The notes below the pieces were generated by a model, which saw nothing but the letters and a program-made list of their open reading frames with translations, did not search any database and had not been told where the DNA came from. From Xanthobacter dioxanivorans (GTDB lineage Bacteria > Pseudomonadota > Alphaproteobacteria > Rhizobiales > Xanthobacteraceae): DNA of 64,000 nucleotides. Below are positions 27,126 through 36,446 of this stretch, one piece after another. The translations under genes and the position numbers were made by a program. The stretch spans positions 3,700,501 to 3,764,500 of the forward strand of contig NZ_CP063362.1 in the NCBI RefSeq assembly GCF_016807805.1, given 5' to 3'. Within the stretch, counting starts at the first letter, position 1, and each line of letters begins with the position of its first letter.

Positions 27126-27171
27126 GGTTTGCTCCGGCCTCGCATGCGGGGCCGGCGAACTCTCGTCTTGT

Positions 27172-27432
27172 TCAGGCGGCGGTGCGCGCCTCGGGATCGT
27201 CATGCCACACGCATTCCTCGGGTTTCGCCTCGCCGGCCGCGAGGGCCGGATTGTAGCGATAGAGCGTGGAGCAGTAGGGGCACACGTGCTCGGTGTCGTC
27301 GCCAAGGTCGATGAAGATGTGCGGGTGGTCGAAGGGTGGCTTCGCGCCGATGCACATGAACTCCTTGCTGCCCACCTCGATCAGCGTGACGCCGAGGTCG
27401 TTGCAGAAGTGGGGAATACCGGTGTCCGCCAT
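27172..27432 (-). CDS. Zinc-finger (zf-CHCC) domain protein
   Basis: An 86-residue protein with the zf-CHCC pattern seen in NDUFS6-like small proteins: a cysteine in EFMCIGAK, a histidine in FDHPHIFIDLG, and CPYC at residues about 51-54. It probably binds one zinc ion and may be a complex I-associated or general small zinc protein. It reads toward the monooxygenase gene, 46 bp away. Confidence 0.85.
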   Translation of the reverse strand: MADTGIPHFCNDLGVTLIEVGSKEFMCIGAKPPFDHPHIFIDLGDDTEHVCPYCSTLYRYNPALAAGEAKPEECVWHDDPEARTAA

Positions 27433-27897
27433 GGTTCCGCCCGTGCGCGTTCAAAAAAGCGCCGCGACCTTAGCGTCTAGTGCGCCGCGGTGAAAGGCCC
27501 CGTCCCGCGGCAGATCGGCCGCATGGGAGGAGCCCCACCCTGCGCGAGCAGGGGGCCGGCCTCGACGGATCGTTCCGGCGCGGTTATCCTTGCGTCAGGT
27601 CCGAGAAGAGGGAGGGTCGTGTCGATGCATCACATCATGTCTGATGAGCCGTCCCTCGTGCGCGGCATGTTCCGGCGCACGCACCATACGGACGTGATCC
27701 CCAGGCGTCCTCGCCGCTAGGTCGGCCCATCCCGTAGCGCGCGAGATCCTCCCTGCGCCGGCGCCGCCCAAGGCGCAGGGCGGCGGCAGCTGCGCCTGCG
27801 ATTGCCTTCCGACTCATCTCACGCGGCGCGTCCGGCGCCGCCTTCTCCTTGTCCGAACCAGGGACCGGCCCTGCGCCTTGCGTGGCCGGAACGTGTC
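27433..27897. other. Intergenic region before ABC exporter
   Basis: Contains no gene I can support with confidence. One short frame (27625-27720) has a good ribosome site. The exporter's open frame extends back to 27802, but that extension is not conserved-looking. Confidence 0.45.
27625..27720 (+). CDS. Possible 31-residue small protein
   Basis: ATG at 27625 preceded by GGGAGGG and ended by TAG. The peptide begins MHHIMSDEPSLVRGMF and is histidine/arginine-rich. It lies 178 bp before the ABC exporter. It could be a leader peptide or chance. Confidence 0.25.
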   Translation: MHHIMSDEPSLVRGMFRRTHHTDVIPRRPRR

Positions 27898-29697
27898 ATG
27901 TCGCTCTTTCAGGCTCACCGGCGCGGTGTGTCCATCCGTGCCGTCTTCGCTTTCCTGTTCTCCCACTGGCGCCGCCGCAAGGGCGTGATCGCCGCGACCA
28001 TGGCGGCCGTGCTGGTCGCAACCGTGGCGGAGGTGTTCGTGCCCCTCTTCGCCGGACGGCTCATCGACGCCTTGTCGGGCGCCGACCGAGCGGTGGGCTG
28101 GCGCGCGGCCGTCGCGGCCTTCCTCGCCATCGTGGCGCTCGGGGCGGTGATGGTGAGCGCGCGCCACGTCACTTACGTCGTCATCGTGCGGCTCACCTTG
28201 CGCATGATGGCCGATGTGGCGGCGGATGCCTTCGCCCGGGTGCAGCGCTTCTCGGCGGACTGGCACGCCTCGACCTTCGCCGGCTCCACCGTGCGCAAGA
28301 TCTCGCGCGGCATGTGGTCCCTCGACGTGCTGCACGACACGCTGCTCGTCGCGCTCCTGCCGTCGCTGGTGGCGCTCGCCGGCTCGGCCGTGCTGCTCGG
28401 CTGGCACTGGCCGGTGATGGGCGTGGTGGTGGCCGTGGGGGCGGTGGCGTTCGTGTCGCTGACACTTGCCCTGTCGCTCAACTACGTCGCTCCCGCCGCG
28501 CGCCTCTCCAATGCGTGGGATACCCGCGTGGGCGGCGTGCTGGCGGATGCGGTGGGCTGCAACGCCGTGGTGAAGGGCTTCGGCGCCGAAACCCGCGAGG
28601 AGGAGCGACTCGACCGGATGCTGGCCAAGTGGAACAGCCGCACGCTGCGCACCTGGATGGCGGGCACCTGGGCGGGCACGGCGCAGCTTCTGGCGCTGGT
28701 GGCGCTCCAGGCCTCCATCATCGGCACGGGGCTGTGGCTGTGGCAACGGGGCGAGGCGAGCGCGGGCGACATCGCCTATGTGCTCACCACCTACCTCGTC
28801 GTGCATTCCTACCTGCGCGACATCGGCATGCACGTGCACAATCTCCAGCGTTCGCTGAACGAGCTGGAGGAACTGGTGGAGATCCACCATCAGGGCGTCG
28901 CCATCGCCGATGCCAGCGACGCGGCGCCGGTGAAGGTGGAGGCGGGGCGCATCGCCTTCGAGCACGTCACCTTCCACTATGGCGGCCATACGAAGCCGCT
29001 CTACACCGACCTGTCCGTCGCCATCGAGGCCGGCGAGCGGGTGGGCCTCGTGGGCCATTCCGGCTCGGGCAAGACCACGTTCGTGAAGCTCATCCAGCGC
29101 ATGCACGACGTGTCCGCCGGCCGGGTCACCGTGGACGGGCAGGACGTGCGCGGGGTCACCCAGGCCTCGCTCCGGCGGGCCATCGCGGTGGTGCAGCAGG
29201 AGCCGATCCTGTTCCACCGCTCGCTGAAGGAGAACATCGCCTATGCCAGGCCCGATGCCTCTTTCGCGGAGATCCGCCGGGCGGCGGAGCTCGCCAATGC
29301 GGCGGACTTCATCGAGCGCCTGCCCCGCGGCTACGGCACGCTGGTGGGCGAGCGGGGCGTGAAGCTCTCCGGCGGCGAGCGCCAGCGTGTCGCCATCGCC
29401 CGCGCCTTCCTGGCGAATGCGCCCATCCTGATCCTGGACGAGGCCACCTCCAGCCTGGACTCGGAGTCGGAGGCAGCCATCCAGGAGGCCATGGAGCGGC
29501 TGATGGTGGGGCGCACGACCCTCGTCATCGCCCACCGGCTGTCGACGGTGCGCTCGCTCGATCGCCTGCTGGTGTTCGACAAGGGGAGGATCGTGGAGGA
29601 GGGTGACCACGATGCCCTGGTGCGCCGGGAGGGCGGCCTCTACCGTCGCCTGTTCGAGCGTCAGGCGCAGGACCTGTCGCGGGGGCTGGCGGCGTGA
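27898..29697 (+). CDS. ABC exporter, fused membrane and ATPase domains
   Basis: A 599-residue half-transporter. The N-terminal membrane domain (about residues 20-330) has six helices. The C-terminal ATPase has Walker A GHSGSGKTT, signature LSGGERQR, Walker B LILDEATSSLD and switch His in IAHRL. It would work as a homodimer exporting lipids, peptides or drugs. I start at the ATG at 27898 (MSLFQAHRRG). The gene is monocistronic-looking; DUF3126 converges on it. Confidence 0.9.
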   Translation: MSLFQAHRRGVSIRAVFAFLFSHWRRRKGVIAATMAAVLVATVAEVFVPLFAGRLIDALSGADRAVGWRAAVAAFLAIVALGAVMVSARHVTYVVIVRLTLRMMADVAADAFARVQRFSADWHASTFAGSTVRKISRGMWSLDVLHDTLLVALLPSLVALAGSAVLLGWHWPVMGVVVAVGAVAFVSLTLALSLNYVAPAARLSNAWDTRVGGVLADAVGCNAVVKGFGAETREEERLDRMLAKWNSRTLRTWMAGTWAGTAQLLALVALQASIIGTGLWLWQRGEASAGDIAYVLTTYLVVHSYLRDIGMHVHNLQRSLNELEELVEIHHQGVAIADASDAAPVKVEAGRIAFEHVTFHYGGHTKPLYTDLSVAIEAGERVGLVGHSGSGKTTFVKLIQRMHDVSAGRVTVDGQDVRGVTQASLRRAIAVVQQEPILFHRSLKENIAYARPDASFAEIRRAAELANAADFIERLPRGYGTLVGERGVKLSGGERQRVAIARAFLANAPILILDEATSSLDSESEAAIQEAMERLMVGRTTLVIAHRLSTVRSLDRLLVFDKGRIVEEGDHDALVRREGGLYRRLFERQAQDLSRGLAA

Positions 29698-29831
29698 TGC
29701 GGGGCGGGGCGCACTCGGCGCGGCTCTCGTCCCCCTTCTCATCCCCCGCGCGTCCGGGGGATGTCTTTCGTCCGGAGGAGCCAAGGAGTGGACCGCGCCG
29801 GTCGCTCCCGCCGCTCACTCCAGGTCGCCGC

Positions 29832-30041
29832 TCACTCCAGGTCAATGTCGAGGATCGCCATGTTGAAATTGTACGAGAGCTCGCCGTCCTCCTCGTCCTT
29901 GGACAGGACGCCGATGGATTCTTCGCCGAGATAGACCTCTGCGGAATCCTTGGACCGGGGGAAGGCAACGATCTTGATCTGCGGATTGCCAAAGAGCGTC
30001 CGCAAATAGCGCTGAACGCGTTCGAGCTCGGTTTTGTCCAA
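29832..30041 (-). CDS. DUF3126 family protein
   Basis: A 69-residue cytosolic protein, complete, matching the small Rhizobiales DUF3126 family (KTELERVQRYLRTLFGN, then SAEVYLGEESIGVLSKDEEDGELSYNF). Function is unknown. It lies downstream of cysE on the same strand, 82 bp away. Confidence 0.9.
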   Translation of the reverse strand: MDKTELERVQRYLRTLFGNPQIKIVAFPRSKDSAEVYLGEESIGVLSKDEEDGELSYNFNMAILDIDLE

Positions 30042-30123
30042 GAGTGGTCTCCTCCACGGGAACGAAGGACCGCCTTATGGCGGCCGGGGCGCCCGCGTTC
30101 AAGTCGCCGCGGGGCCGGAGGCG

Positions 30124-31008
30124 TCAGATATCCGCACCGGCGAAGATATTGTCCTCGAACATCTGGTCCATGGAACGGGAAGGCTCGGCGCAGCCGGCCT
30201 CGCCCACCACCTTGGCGGGAATGCCGGCGACGGTGGTATTGCGCGGCACCGCCTTCAGCACCACCGAGCCGGCCGCCACGCGCGCGCAACGGCCGACCTC
30301 GATATTTCCCAGCACCTTCGCCCCGGCGCCGAGGAGCACGCCGCGGCGAATCTTCGGATGCCGGTCTCCGGTCTCCTTGCCGGTGCCGCCCAGGGTCACG
30401 CCCTGCAGGATGGAAACGTCGTCCTCGATGACCGCGGTCATGCCGATGACGACGCCGGTGGCATGGTCGAGGAAGATGCCACGGCCCAGGGGAACCTGGG
30501 GGTGAATATCCACGGAATAGACCGAGGAGGCGCGGCTCTGCAGGTAGAGCGCGAAGTCGCGCTGGCCGTTTTCCCACAGGAAGTGGGCGAGGCGGTGCGT
30601 CTGGATGGCGTGGAAGCCCTTGAAATACAGCACCGGCTCCAGGGTGCGGGTGGCCGCCGGGTCGCGGTCCACCACCGCCAGGATGTCGGCGCGCAGGGCC
30701 TGGGAGATGGTCTTGTCGCGGAGGATGGCTTCCAGCCAGGCGGCGCGGATGGCGCTGCCCGGCACGTCCTGATGGTCAAGCCGGGCGGCGATGCGTTCGC
30801 CGATCACCGCCTCGAGGGTCGGCTGGCCGAGCACGGCGCCGGTGAGGAAGCCGGCGAGCACGGGCTCGCGCTCCGCCGCCTCCTCGGCCTCGTTGCGCAG
30901 GCGCGCCCAAACCGGATCGACCACGTCGTGCCAGCGCTCCGTCCCGACCTTGGTGAGCTTCGGAGCAAACTCTTCAGCCAGGGAAACGGGCATGGGTGAC
31001 TGCGGCAT
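30124..31008 (-). CDS. cysE: Serine O-acetyltransferase
   Basis: A 294-residue enzyme that makes O-acetylserine from serine and acetyl-CoA, the first step of cysteine synthesis. An N-terminal helical domain is followed by a left-handed beta-helix of hexapeptide repeats (about residues 160-260: IHPQVPLGRGIFLDH, VVIGMTAVIEDDVSILQGVTLGGTGKETGDRHPKI). The ATG at 31008 has an AGGAGG site. The same reading frame stays open back through the hydrolase to the protein at 33 kb, which is a chance result of missing stops and the frameshifts noted there. Confidence 0.95.
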   Translation of the reverse strand: MPQSPMPVSLAEEFAPKLTKVGTERWHDVVDPVWARLRNEAEEAAEREPVLAGFLTGAVLGQPTLEAVIGERIAARLDHQDVPGSAIRAAWLEAILRDKTISQALRADILAVVDRDPAATRTLEPVLYFKGFHAIQTHRLAHFLWENGQRDFALYLQSRASSVYSVDIHPQVPLGRGIFLDHATGVVIGMTAVIEDDVSILQGVTLGGTGKETGDRHPKIRRGVLLGAGAKVLGNIEVGRCARVAAGSVVLKAVPRNTTVAGIPAKVVGEAGCAEPSRSMDQMFEDNIFAGADI

Positions 31009-31085
31009 TCCTGCCTCCTGCGATCTCGAACTTGACCCCTTTCTAGCACAAGCGGAGGGAAGGGGAGAGGTTCCGGCAACGCATG

Positions 31086-31838
31086 TCAGGGCCGTCGCGC
31101 CAGGAAATCGAGAGCCCCCGCCTTGAACACCTTGTCGCCCACCGCCGGGTTGTGGTCGCGGTTGGGAATGTCGAGCAGCGTTCCGTCCGGCAGCAGGTCC
31201 ACCAGCGGCTGGGCGGCCCCGGCGACCGCGTCGCGGGTGCCGACGGCCACCAGGACCGGCTGGAAGATGCGCGCCACTTCCTCGCGGGTGAGCACCTGCC
31301 GGGAGCCACGGATGCAGGCCGCGAGCGCCATCAGGTCGGCCTTGTTGGCTTCGGCGAAGGCGCGGAACATGCGGCCCATGGGGTCCTGGACGTCGTCGAG
31401 GCGCGGCGCCTCCAGCGCTTCGGCGATGGACTGGGGCAGGCCCACGCCGTCCACCAGGTGGATGCCGAGCCCGCCCAGGATCAGCGAGCGCACCGCCTGC
31501 GGGAACAGCAGCGCCATCTGGGCGCCGACACGGGCGCCCATGGAATAGCCGATCACATCCGCCCGCTCGATGCCGAGATGATCGAGGAGGCGCTTGGCGT
31601 CCTCCGCCATCAGGCGGGTGTGGTACTGCGCCGGCTCGTAGAGCTTCTCGGACTGGCCGTGGCCGCGATGGTCGAAGCCGATCGCCCGGTAGCCGGCGTC
31701 CAGCAGGGTCCTGGTCCAGGACGGGCCGACCCAGTTGATCTCCTTCGAGGAGGCAAAGCCGTGGATCAGCAGGACCGGATCGCCCGCGCCGGTGTCGAAA
31801 TAGGCGATGTCGACACCGGCGGAATCGAAATGAGGCAT
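31086..31838 (-). CDS. Alpha/beta hydrolase
   Basis: A 250-residue soluble alpha/beta-fold hydrolase: the HG oxyanion segment (LLIHGFASSKEINW), nucleophile elbow GYSMGA (serine near residue 98) and catalytic-histidine region (NRDHNPAVGD) near the end. It probably acts on a small ester or lactone. It sits 77 bp upstream of cysE on the same strand, with no clear link. Confidence 0.88.
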   Translation of the reverse strand: MPHFDSAGVDIAYFDTGAGDPVLLIHGFASSKEINWVGPSWTRTLLDAGYRAIGFDHRGHGQSEKLYEPAQYHTRLMAEDAKRLLDHLGIERADVIGYSMGARVGAQMALLFPQAVRSLILGGLGIHLVDGVGLPQSIAEALEAPRLDDVQDPMGRMFRAFAEANKADLMALAACIRGSRQVLTREEVARIFQPVLVAVGTRDAVAGAAQPLVDLLPDGTLLDIPNRDHNPAVGDKVFKAGALDFLARRP

Positions 31839-31892
31839 GACGGATCTTCTCGGGGCACGATGGGGGCGGGTGCCTTGGGCGTGGCGGGGAAA

Positions 31893-33177
31893 CTAGAAGG
31901 TCCCCCGGACCCTGCCAATCCTGATCTTGATACCTCGTTGCGCGCGCCCGCCATGCCATATCCCGGGGGATGAGCCGGCTCGGCGGCAAGGTCGCGCGCG
32001 GCCTGAGCGGCCGCGGCGAAGCGTTGCTCCGCCAGCGCGCCGGCATCGGCCGGCAGGGCGGGGGCGCAGGCGCGGCGGGGTGAGGGAGGCTTTCGCCATG
32101 CGCCTTGCGGCTCCCGCCTCGCTCCCGCTTGCCACGGCGGTTTCCGCGCCACATGCGGCGGGCGCAGGCAACGCAGAAGGAATTGAGCGAGGAAACGAGG
32201 GCGAGGGCGTAGGCCGCCGCGACGATGGCCCCCCAGATGAGGTGGAACAGGGCGCCGGTGATGGCGATGGCACCCCGCCCCAGCGTCTTCAGGATGGCGA
32301 GGGTCTGGGCGCCCTTGGCGTCGGCGAGGCGGGCGACGCGGGAGAGGTCGCGCCCGCCCTCCGCCACCTTCAGCCCCTCCAGCGCCGCGCGGGTCCCGGC
32401 CTTGGCCTGGATGCGACCGGCGTCGCTCAGCATGCGGGTGAGGCCGGCGGCGCGGTCGCCGCGCACCAGGGCCTTGAGGGCCGCGCCGTCCACCGCCGCC
32501 GGGCTGGCGGCGAGGCGGCGCAGGGCGGTGAAGTCGACGCTTTCCCGCACCGCGCGGGTAAAGCTGCGGGCCAGCGATGCGGACAGCCGCCCGGTGTGCC
32601 TGGCCACCTTCACCAGCGAAATGCCGATGCGCACCGGCAGGCTCGCCCCCAGGGTGGCGTAGGTGCCGGCCGAGACGGCGAGGCCCACGGCGGAGAGGCC
32701 GAGGATGAGCTCGTCCACATCCTCGCCGCGGGCGAATTTCAGCCCCTCGCGGCCGGCGTCGCGGATGTCGCCCCACACCATGAGGTCGCTTGCCGCCGCC
32801 CCCGCGAGACCCGCGAGGTCCTGCGGCTGGCCGGTGACGAAGCCGAGGCCGAACTCCTTCGCCGAGCGCAGGGTCTGCGCCGCCGTGCTGTTGGTGGCGG
32901 CGACCTTCGCCCGCAGATCGGAGGGCACGGAAAGGCCGCGTGCGTCAGCGAGCGCCAGGAAGGAAGCGGCCAGCGCCGCGTCGTCGTCGGCGAGCGCCGT
33001 CTCGATGCCGCGGCGGGCATCTTCCGCCGGGAAGCCGGAAAGGCCGAGGTCGGCCAGCGTGGCGGGATCATCCCGCGCCCCGACGAGCTTGATGCTCTCC
33101 TTGGCCAGCGGCAGCAGGAAGGGCGTGCCGGCGAGGAGGGTCATGAAGAGCGTGAGCAATGCGAGGATGCGGGCCAT
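31893..33177 (-). CDS. Rhizobiales membrane protein of unknown function, broken by two frameshifts
   Basis: The protein starts MARILALLTLFMTLL with a signal/membrane segment. It continues as an alanine-rich globular region (SDLMVWGDIRDAGREGL, DVDELILGLSAVGLAVSAGTYATLGA, SKAGT-like QAKAGTRAALEGLKVA) to a hydrophobic helix near residue 320 (ALFHLIWGAIVAAAYALALVS) and a basic tail. The sequence resembles an uncharacterised Rhizobiales family. As given, the frame does not stop. Adding one base to the G5 run at 32060-32064 and one to the C5 run at 31902-31906 yields a 428-residue protein ending at the stop at 31893. I treat these as probable sequence errors. Confidence 0.65.
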
Positions 33178-33401
33178 GGTGATTGCCGGAAAACCTGACA
33201 CGCCTTTGTGGCGATCGGAAAGCAAAGGGCCGGTCGGCAACCGGATGGCGGGGCCATTGTCCCGAGATCGTGTTCGCCGTTCCGGCGCCGGAGCCGGAAG
33301 ATGGGGTAGTATGGCGGCAATTCAGAGCCGCAGCGAGCGGCCCGGGCGGGGCGGATGCCTCTGGTTCGGGGCATCGGCCGCCCGGAAACGGGAGGAATGC
33401 C

Positions 33402-34226
33402 ATGTTGCCTGCACCGGCGCCCACCCCATCCCCTGCCCAGCCTTCTGTTCACTACATGCCCTTCATCGATGCGGATGCTGCCCTGCGGGTGCGCCACATC
33501 GGCCCCGAGGACCTCGTCGCGGCCCTGCGCGCCGGGGTGGCGGATTTCAGGGCGCATCCGAGCCAGCTGTTCTTCCTGATGCTCATCTATCCGCTGGTGG
33601 GCCTGTTCCTTGCCCGCCTGGCCTTCAATCACGACGTCCTGCCGCTTCTCTATCCGCTGGTGGCGGGCTTCGCCTTCCTTGGCCCGATCGCCGCAGTAGG
33701 GCTTTATGAGGTGAGCCGCCGCCGGGAGGCGGGGCTGCCCCACGGCCTGCGCTACGCGCTGGAGGTGCGGCATGCGCCCACCTTCGGCGCCATCGCCATG
33801 ATCGGCTTCGTGCTCATGGTGATCTTCCTCGTCTGGCTTGTGGCGGCCATGGGTGTCTACCGCTGGACCTATGGCGCCTATGTCCCGCACACCCTCGCGA
33901 GCTTCCTGTCCGATGTCACCTCGACGCGGCACGGCCTGAAGCTGGTTATCGCCGGCAATGCGGTGGGCCTCCTGTTCGGGCTGCTCGCCATGGCGGTGTC
34001 GGTGGTGTCCCTGCCGCTGCTGGTGGATCGCCCGGTAACCCTCGCCTGCGCGCTGCGCACGTCGTTCCGGGCGGTGGCGGTCAATTTCTGGACCATGCTG
34101 CTGTGGGGAATGATCGTCGCCGCCGCGCTCGCGGCCGGCAGCCTGCCGTTCTTCATCGGGCTCGCCGTGGTGCTGCCGATCCTCGGCCACGCCACCTGGC
34201 ATCTTTATCGCCGGCTGGTGCCGTAG
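33402..34226 (+). CDS. DUF2189 integral membrane protein
   Basis: A 274-residue inner-membrane protein of the DUF2189 family, with about six hydrophobic segments and the family opening after a proline-rich tail (RVRHIGPEDLVAALRAGVADFRAHPSQLFFLMLIYPLVGLF). GGGAGGAATGCC precedes the ATG at 33402. Function is unknown. It is divergent from the broken membrane protein gene. Confidence 0.88.
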   Translation: MLPAPAPTPSPAQPSVHYMPFIDADAALRVRHIGPEDLVAALRAGVADFRAHPSQLFFLMLIYPLVGLFLARLAFNHDVLPLLYPLVAGFAFLGPIAAVGLYEVSRRREAGLPHGLRYALEVRHAPTFGAIAMIGFVLMVIFLVWLVAAMGVYRWTYGAYVPHTLASFLSDVTSTRHGLKLVIAGNAVGLLFGLLAMAVSVVSLPLLVDRPVTLACALRTSFRAVAVNFWTMLLWGMIVAAALAAGSLPFFIGLAVVLPILGHATWHLYRRLVP

Positions 34227-34333
34227 CGGCCAAGGCAGCAGCCAAGGCAGCAGCCAAGCCGGCGGCGAGGCTTGCGTCGCCGATCGAAGGCGCTACACCT
34301 CTTTTGGCATACTGAATCCAGAAGAGGTGCGCG

Positions 34334-35110
34334 GTGCCGCTCATCGACCTTTCGGGGGAGCGTTTCCATGTGGAGCTGGCGGGGCCGCAGGATGCCCCGC
34401 CGCTGGTGCTCGCCCACTCCCTCGGCTGCACCCTCGGCATGTGGGACGAGGTGGCGCCGCTCCTGGCGCAATCCCGCCGGGTGATCCGCTACGATGCCCG
34501 CGGGCATGGGGAGAGCGTCGCCCCCGATCAGGTCTACGCCATGGGCGACCTCGGCCGCGACGTGCTGGCGCTCATGGACCAGCTGGGAATTGCGCACGCG
34601 GATTTCTGCGGGCTCTCCCTTGGCGGCATGGTGGGCCAGTGGCTGGCGCTGAACGCGCCGCAGCGGCTGACCCGGCTGGTGCTCGCCAATACCACCGCCC
34701 ACGCCGGGCCGGCCCGCTTCTGGGACCAGCGCATCAAGGCCGTGCGCCGCGACGGCGTCGAACCCATCGCCGATTCCATGATCGACAGCTGGTTCACGCC
34801 CGATTTCCGGGCGCGGGCGCCGGAGCGGGTCGCATCCGTGCGGGCGATGGTGGCGGGCACGCAGCCGGCCGGCTACATGGGCACCAGTTGCGCCATGCGT
34901 GACATGGACTTTCGCGCCGGCCTCGATCGCATCCGCACGCAGACCCTGGTCCTCGTCTCCGACGCCGACCGCTCCACGCCGCCAGCCTGGGGCGAGGCCA
35001 TCGCCGCCGCCATTCCCGGCGCACGACTGGAGCGGCTGCCGGGTGGGCATCTCTCCGCCGTCGAGCAGCCGGAGGCCTTCGTCGCGGCGGTGGCGCGGTT
35101 TCTCGGCTGA
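34334..35110 (+). CDS. pcaD: 3-oxoadipate enol-lactonase-like hydrolase
   Basis: A 258-residue alpha/beta hydrolase closely resembling PcaD, which opens the enol-lactone of the beta-ketoadipate pathway: AHSLGCTLGMWDEVAPLLA, RYDARGHGES, nucleophile elbow GLSLGG, and GGHLSAVEQPEAF with the catalytic histidine near the end. The start is GTG at 34334 with an AAGAGG site. No other pca gene is adjacent, so the name is by sequence likeness only. Confidence 0.8.
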   Translation: MPLIDLSGERFHVELAGPQDAPPLVLAHSLGCTLGMWDEVAPLLAQSRRVIRYDARGHGESVAPDQVYAMGDLGRDVLALMDQLGIAHADFCGLSLGGMVGQWLALNAPQRLTRLVLANTTAHAGPARFWDQRIKAVRRDGVEPIADSMIDSWFTPDFRARAPERVASVRAMVAGTQPAGYMGTSCAMRDMDFRAGLDRIRTQTLVLVSDADRSTPPAWGEAIAAAIPGARLERLPGGHLSAVEQPEAFVAAVARFLG

Positions 35111-35207
35111 CGACGGGTGCGGCCGAGAGAACAGGTGACTCGCGCGCTCGGCTGTGGAACATGCGCGGCGGACGTGACCTGAAGCACGGGATGTGTGGGG
35201 GACAAGC

Positions 35208-36215
35208 ATGACGGCGCCCGCAGGAGGCCCGGCGGCCTCGCACGATGATCATGACCACGATCATCCGCACGGCGATGGTCATGCGCATGACCATGCAAGC
35301 CATGATCATTCCGGGCACGGGCATGCCGGCCACGCCCATGCGGTGCCGGATTCCCTTCGCGCCTTTGCCATCGGCGCGGCGCTGAATTTCGGCTTTGTCG
35401 TCGTCGAGGTGATCTTCGGCCTCTACGCCGGGTCCCTGGCGCTGCTCGCCGATGCTGGTCACAACCTCTCCGACGTGCTCGGCCTCGTGCTGGCCTGGGG
35501 CGCGGCGTGGCTGTCGCGCCGGGCGCCGACGCGGCTGCGCACCTATGGCTACGGCCGCTCCTCCATCCTCGCGGCGCTGGCCAATGCCATGATTTTGCTG
35601 CTGGGCACGGGCGGCATCGTCCTCGAAGCTGTCTCGCGGCTGTCGCACCCCGAGCCGGTCCAGACCGGCATCGTCATGGTGGTGGCGCTGGTGGGCGTTG
35701 CGGTGAACATGGGCACGGCGCTCATGTTCATGGCCGGCCGCAAGGGCGACCTGAACGTGCGCGGTGCGTTCATCCACATGGTGGCCGACGGCGCCGTCTC
35801 CCTCGGCGTGGTGGCGGTGGCCGGGGCGATTGCGCTCACCGGATGGCTCTGGCTCGACCCGCTGGTATCGCTCGCCATCGCCGTCGCCATCATCGCGGGG
35901 ACCTGGGGGCTGCTGCGCGACAGCGTGAACCTCGCCATGGACATGGTTCCCGGCGGCATCGACCCGGAGGAGGTGGAGGCCTTTCTCGCGGCGCGGCCGG
36001 GGGTGAGCGAGGTGCACGACCTGCACATCTGGGGCCTCAGCACCACCTCGGTCGCCCTGTCCGCGCACCTCGTGCGGCCGGGCGCGGCTCTCGACGACGA
36101 TTTCCTCGGCGAGACCTGCGCCGAACTGAAGGCGCGCTTCGGCATCGCCCATCCGGTGCTGCAGGTGGAGGAGGGGCACCTGCAGTGCGCCCTCGCCCCG
36201 AAGGACGTGGTCTGA
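35208..36215 (+). CDS. Cation diffusion facilitator (Zn/Co/Cd-type exporter)
   Basis: A 335-residue CDF transporter exporting divalent metals in exchange for protons. The N-terminal 45 residues are histidine/aspartate-rich (DDHDHDHPHGDGHAHDH), a metal-sensing or buffering tail. Six helices follow, with metal-site motifs HNLSD in the second and HMVAD in the fifth, then a cytoplasmic C-terminal domain. GGGGGAC precedes the ATG at 35208. Its stop codon abuts the stop of fdsD in a TGATCA sequence. Confidence 0.92.
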   Translation: MTAPAGGPAASHDDHDHDHPHGDGHAHDHASHDHSGHGHAGHAHAVPDSLRAFAIGAALNFGFVVVEVIFGLYAGSLALLADAGHNLSDVLGLVLAWGAAWLSRRAPTRLRTYGYGRSSILAALANAMILLLGTGGIVLEAVSRLSHPEPVQTGIVMVVALVGVAVNMGTALMFMAGRKGDLNVRGAFIHMVADGAVSLGVVAVAGAIALTGWLWLDPLVSLAIAVAIIAGTWGLLRDSVNLAMDMVPGGIDPEEVEAFLAARPGVSEVHDLHIWGLSTTSVALSAHLVRPGAALDDDFLGETCAELKARFGIAHPVLQVEEGHLQCALAPKDVV

Positions 36216-36446
36216 TCAGGCCGCCTTCGCCGGGCGGAGCCCGTCGAGGGCTTCCCTCGCGATGGGCGAGAGGCCCTCGCCGCCATGGGCGATGTGCTCC
36301 GCGATCTTGGCCCGCATGCGCGGGTCCCAGAATTTCTGGATATGGATGCGCGTCGCTTCCACGGCCGCCTCGTGCTTCTGCATGGAGAAGGCGGTGGCGA
36401 TCTGGTTCGCCATGTAGACGAGCTTTTCGGCGGTGCTATGCGACAT
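36216..36446 (-). CDS. fdsD: Formate dehydrogenase delta subunit
   Basis: A 76-residue protein matching the small delta subunit/maturation factor of NAD-dependent FdsABG formate dehydrogenases (KLVYMANQIATAFSMQ, FWDPRMRAKI). It is the last gene of the fds operon and overlaps the end of fdhD by 11 bp. Confidence 0.93.
   Translation of the reverse strand: MSHSTAEKLVYMANQIATAFSMQKHEAAVEATRIHIQKFWDPRMRAKIAEHIAHGGEGLSPIAREALDGLRPAKAA

Noticed and set aside
34232..34260. Repeated AAGGCAGCAGCC units after the DUF2189 gene
   Set aside because: Only two to three copies, no hairpin or T-run; probably a chance low-complexity stretch.
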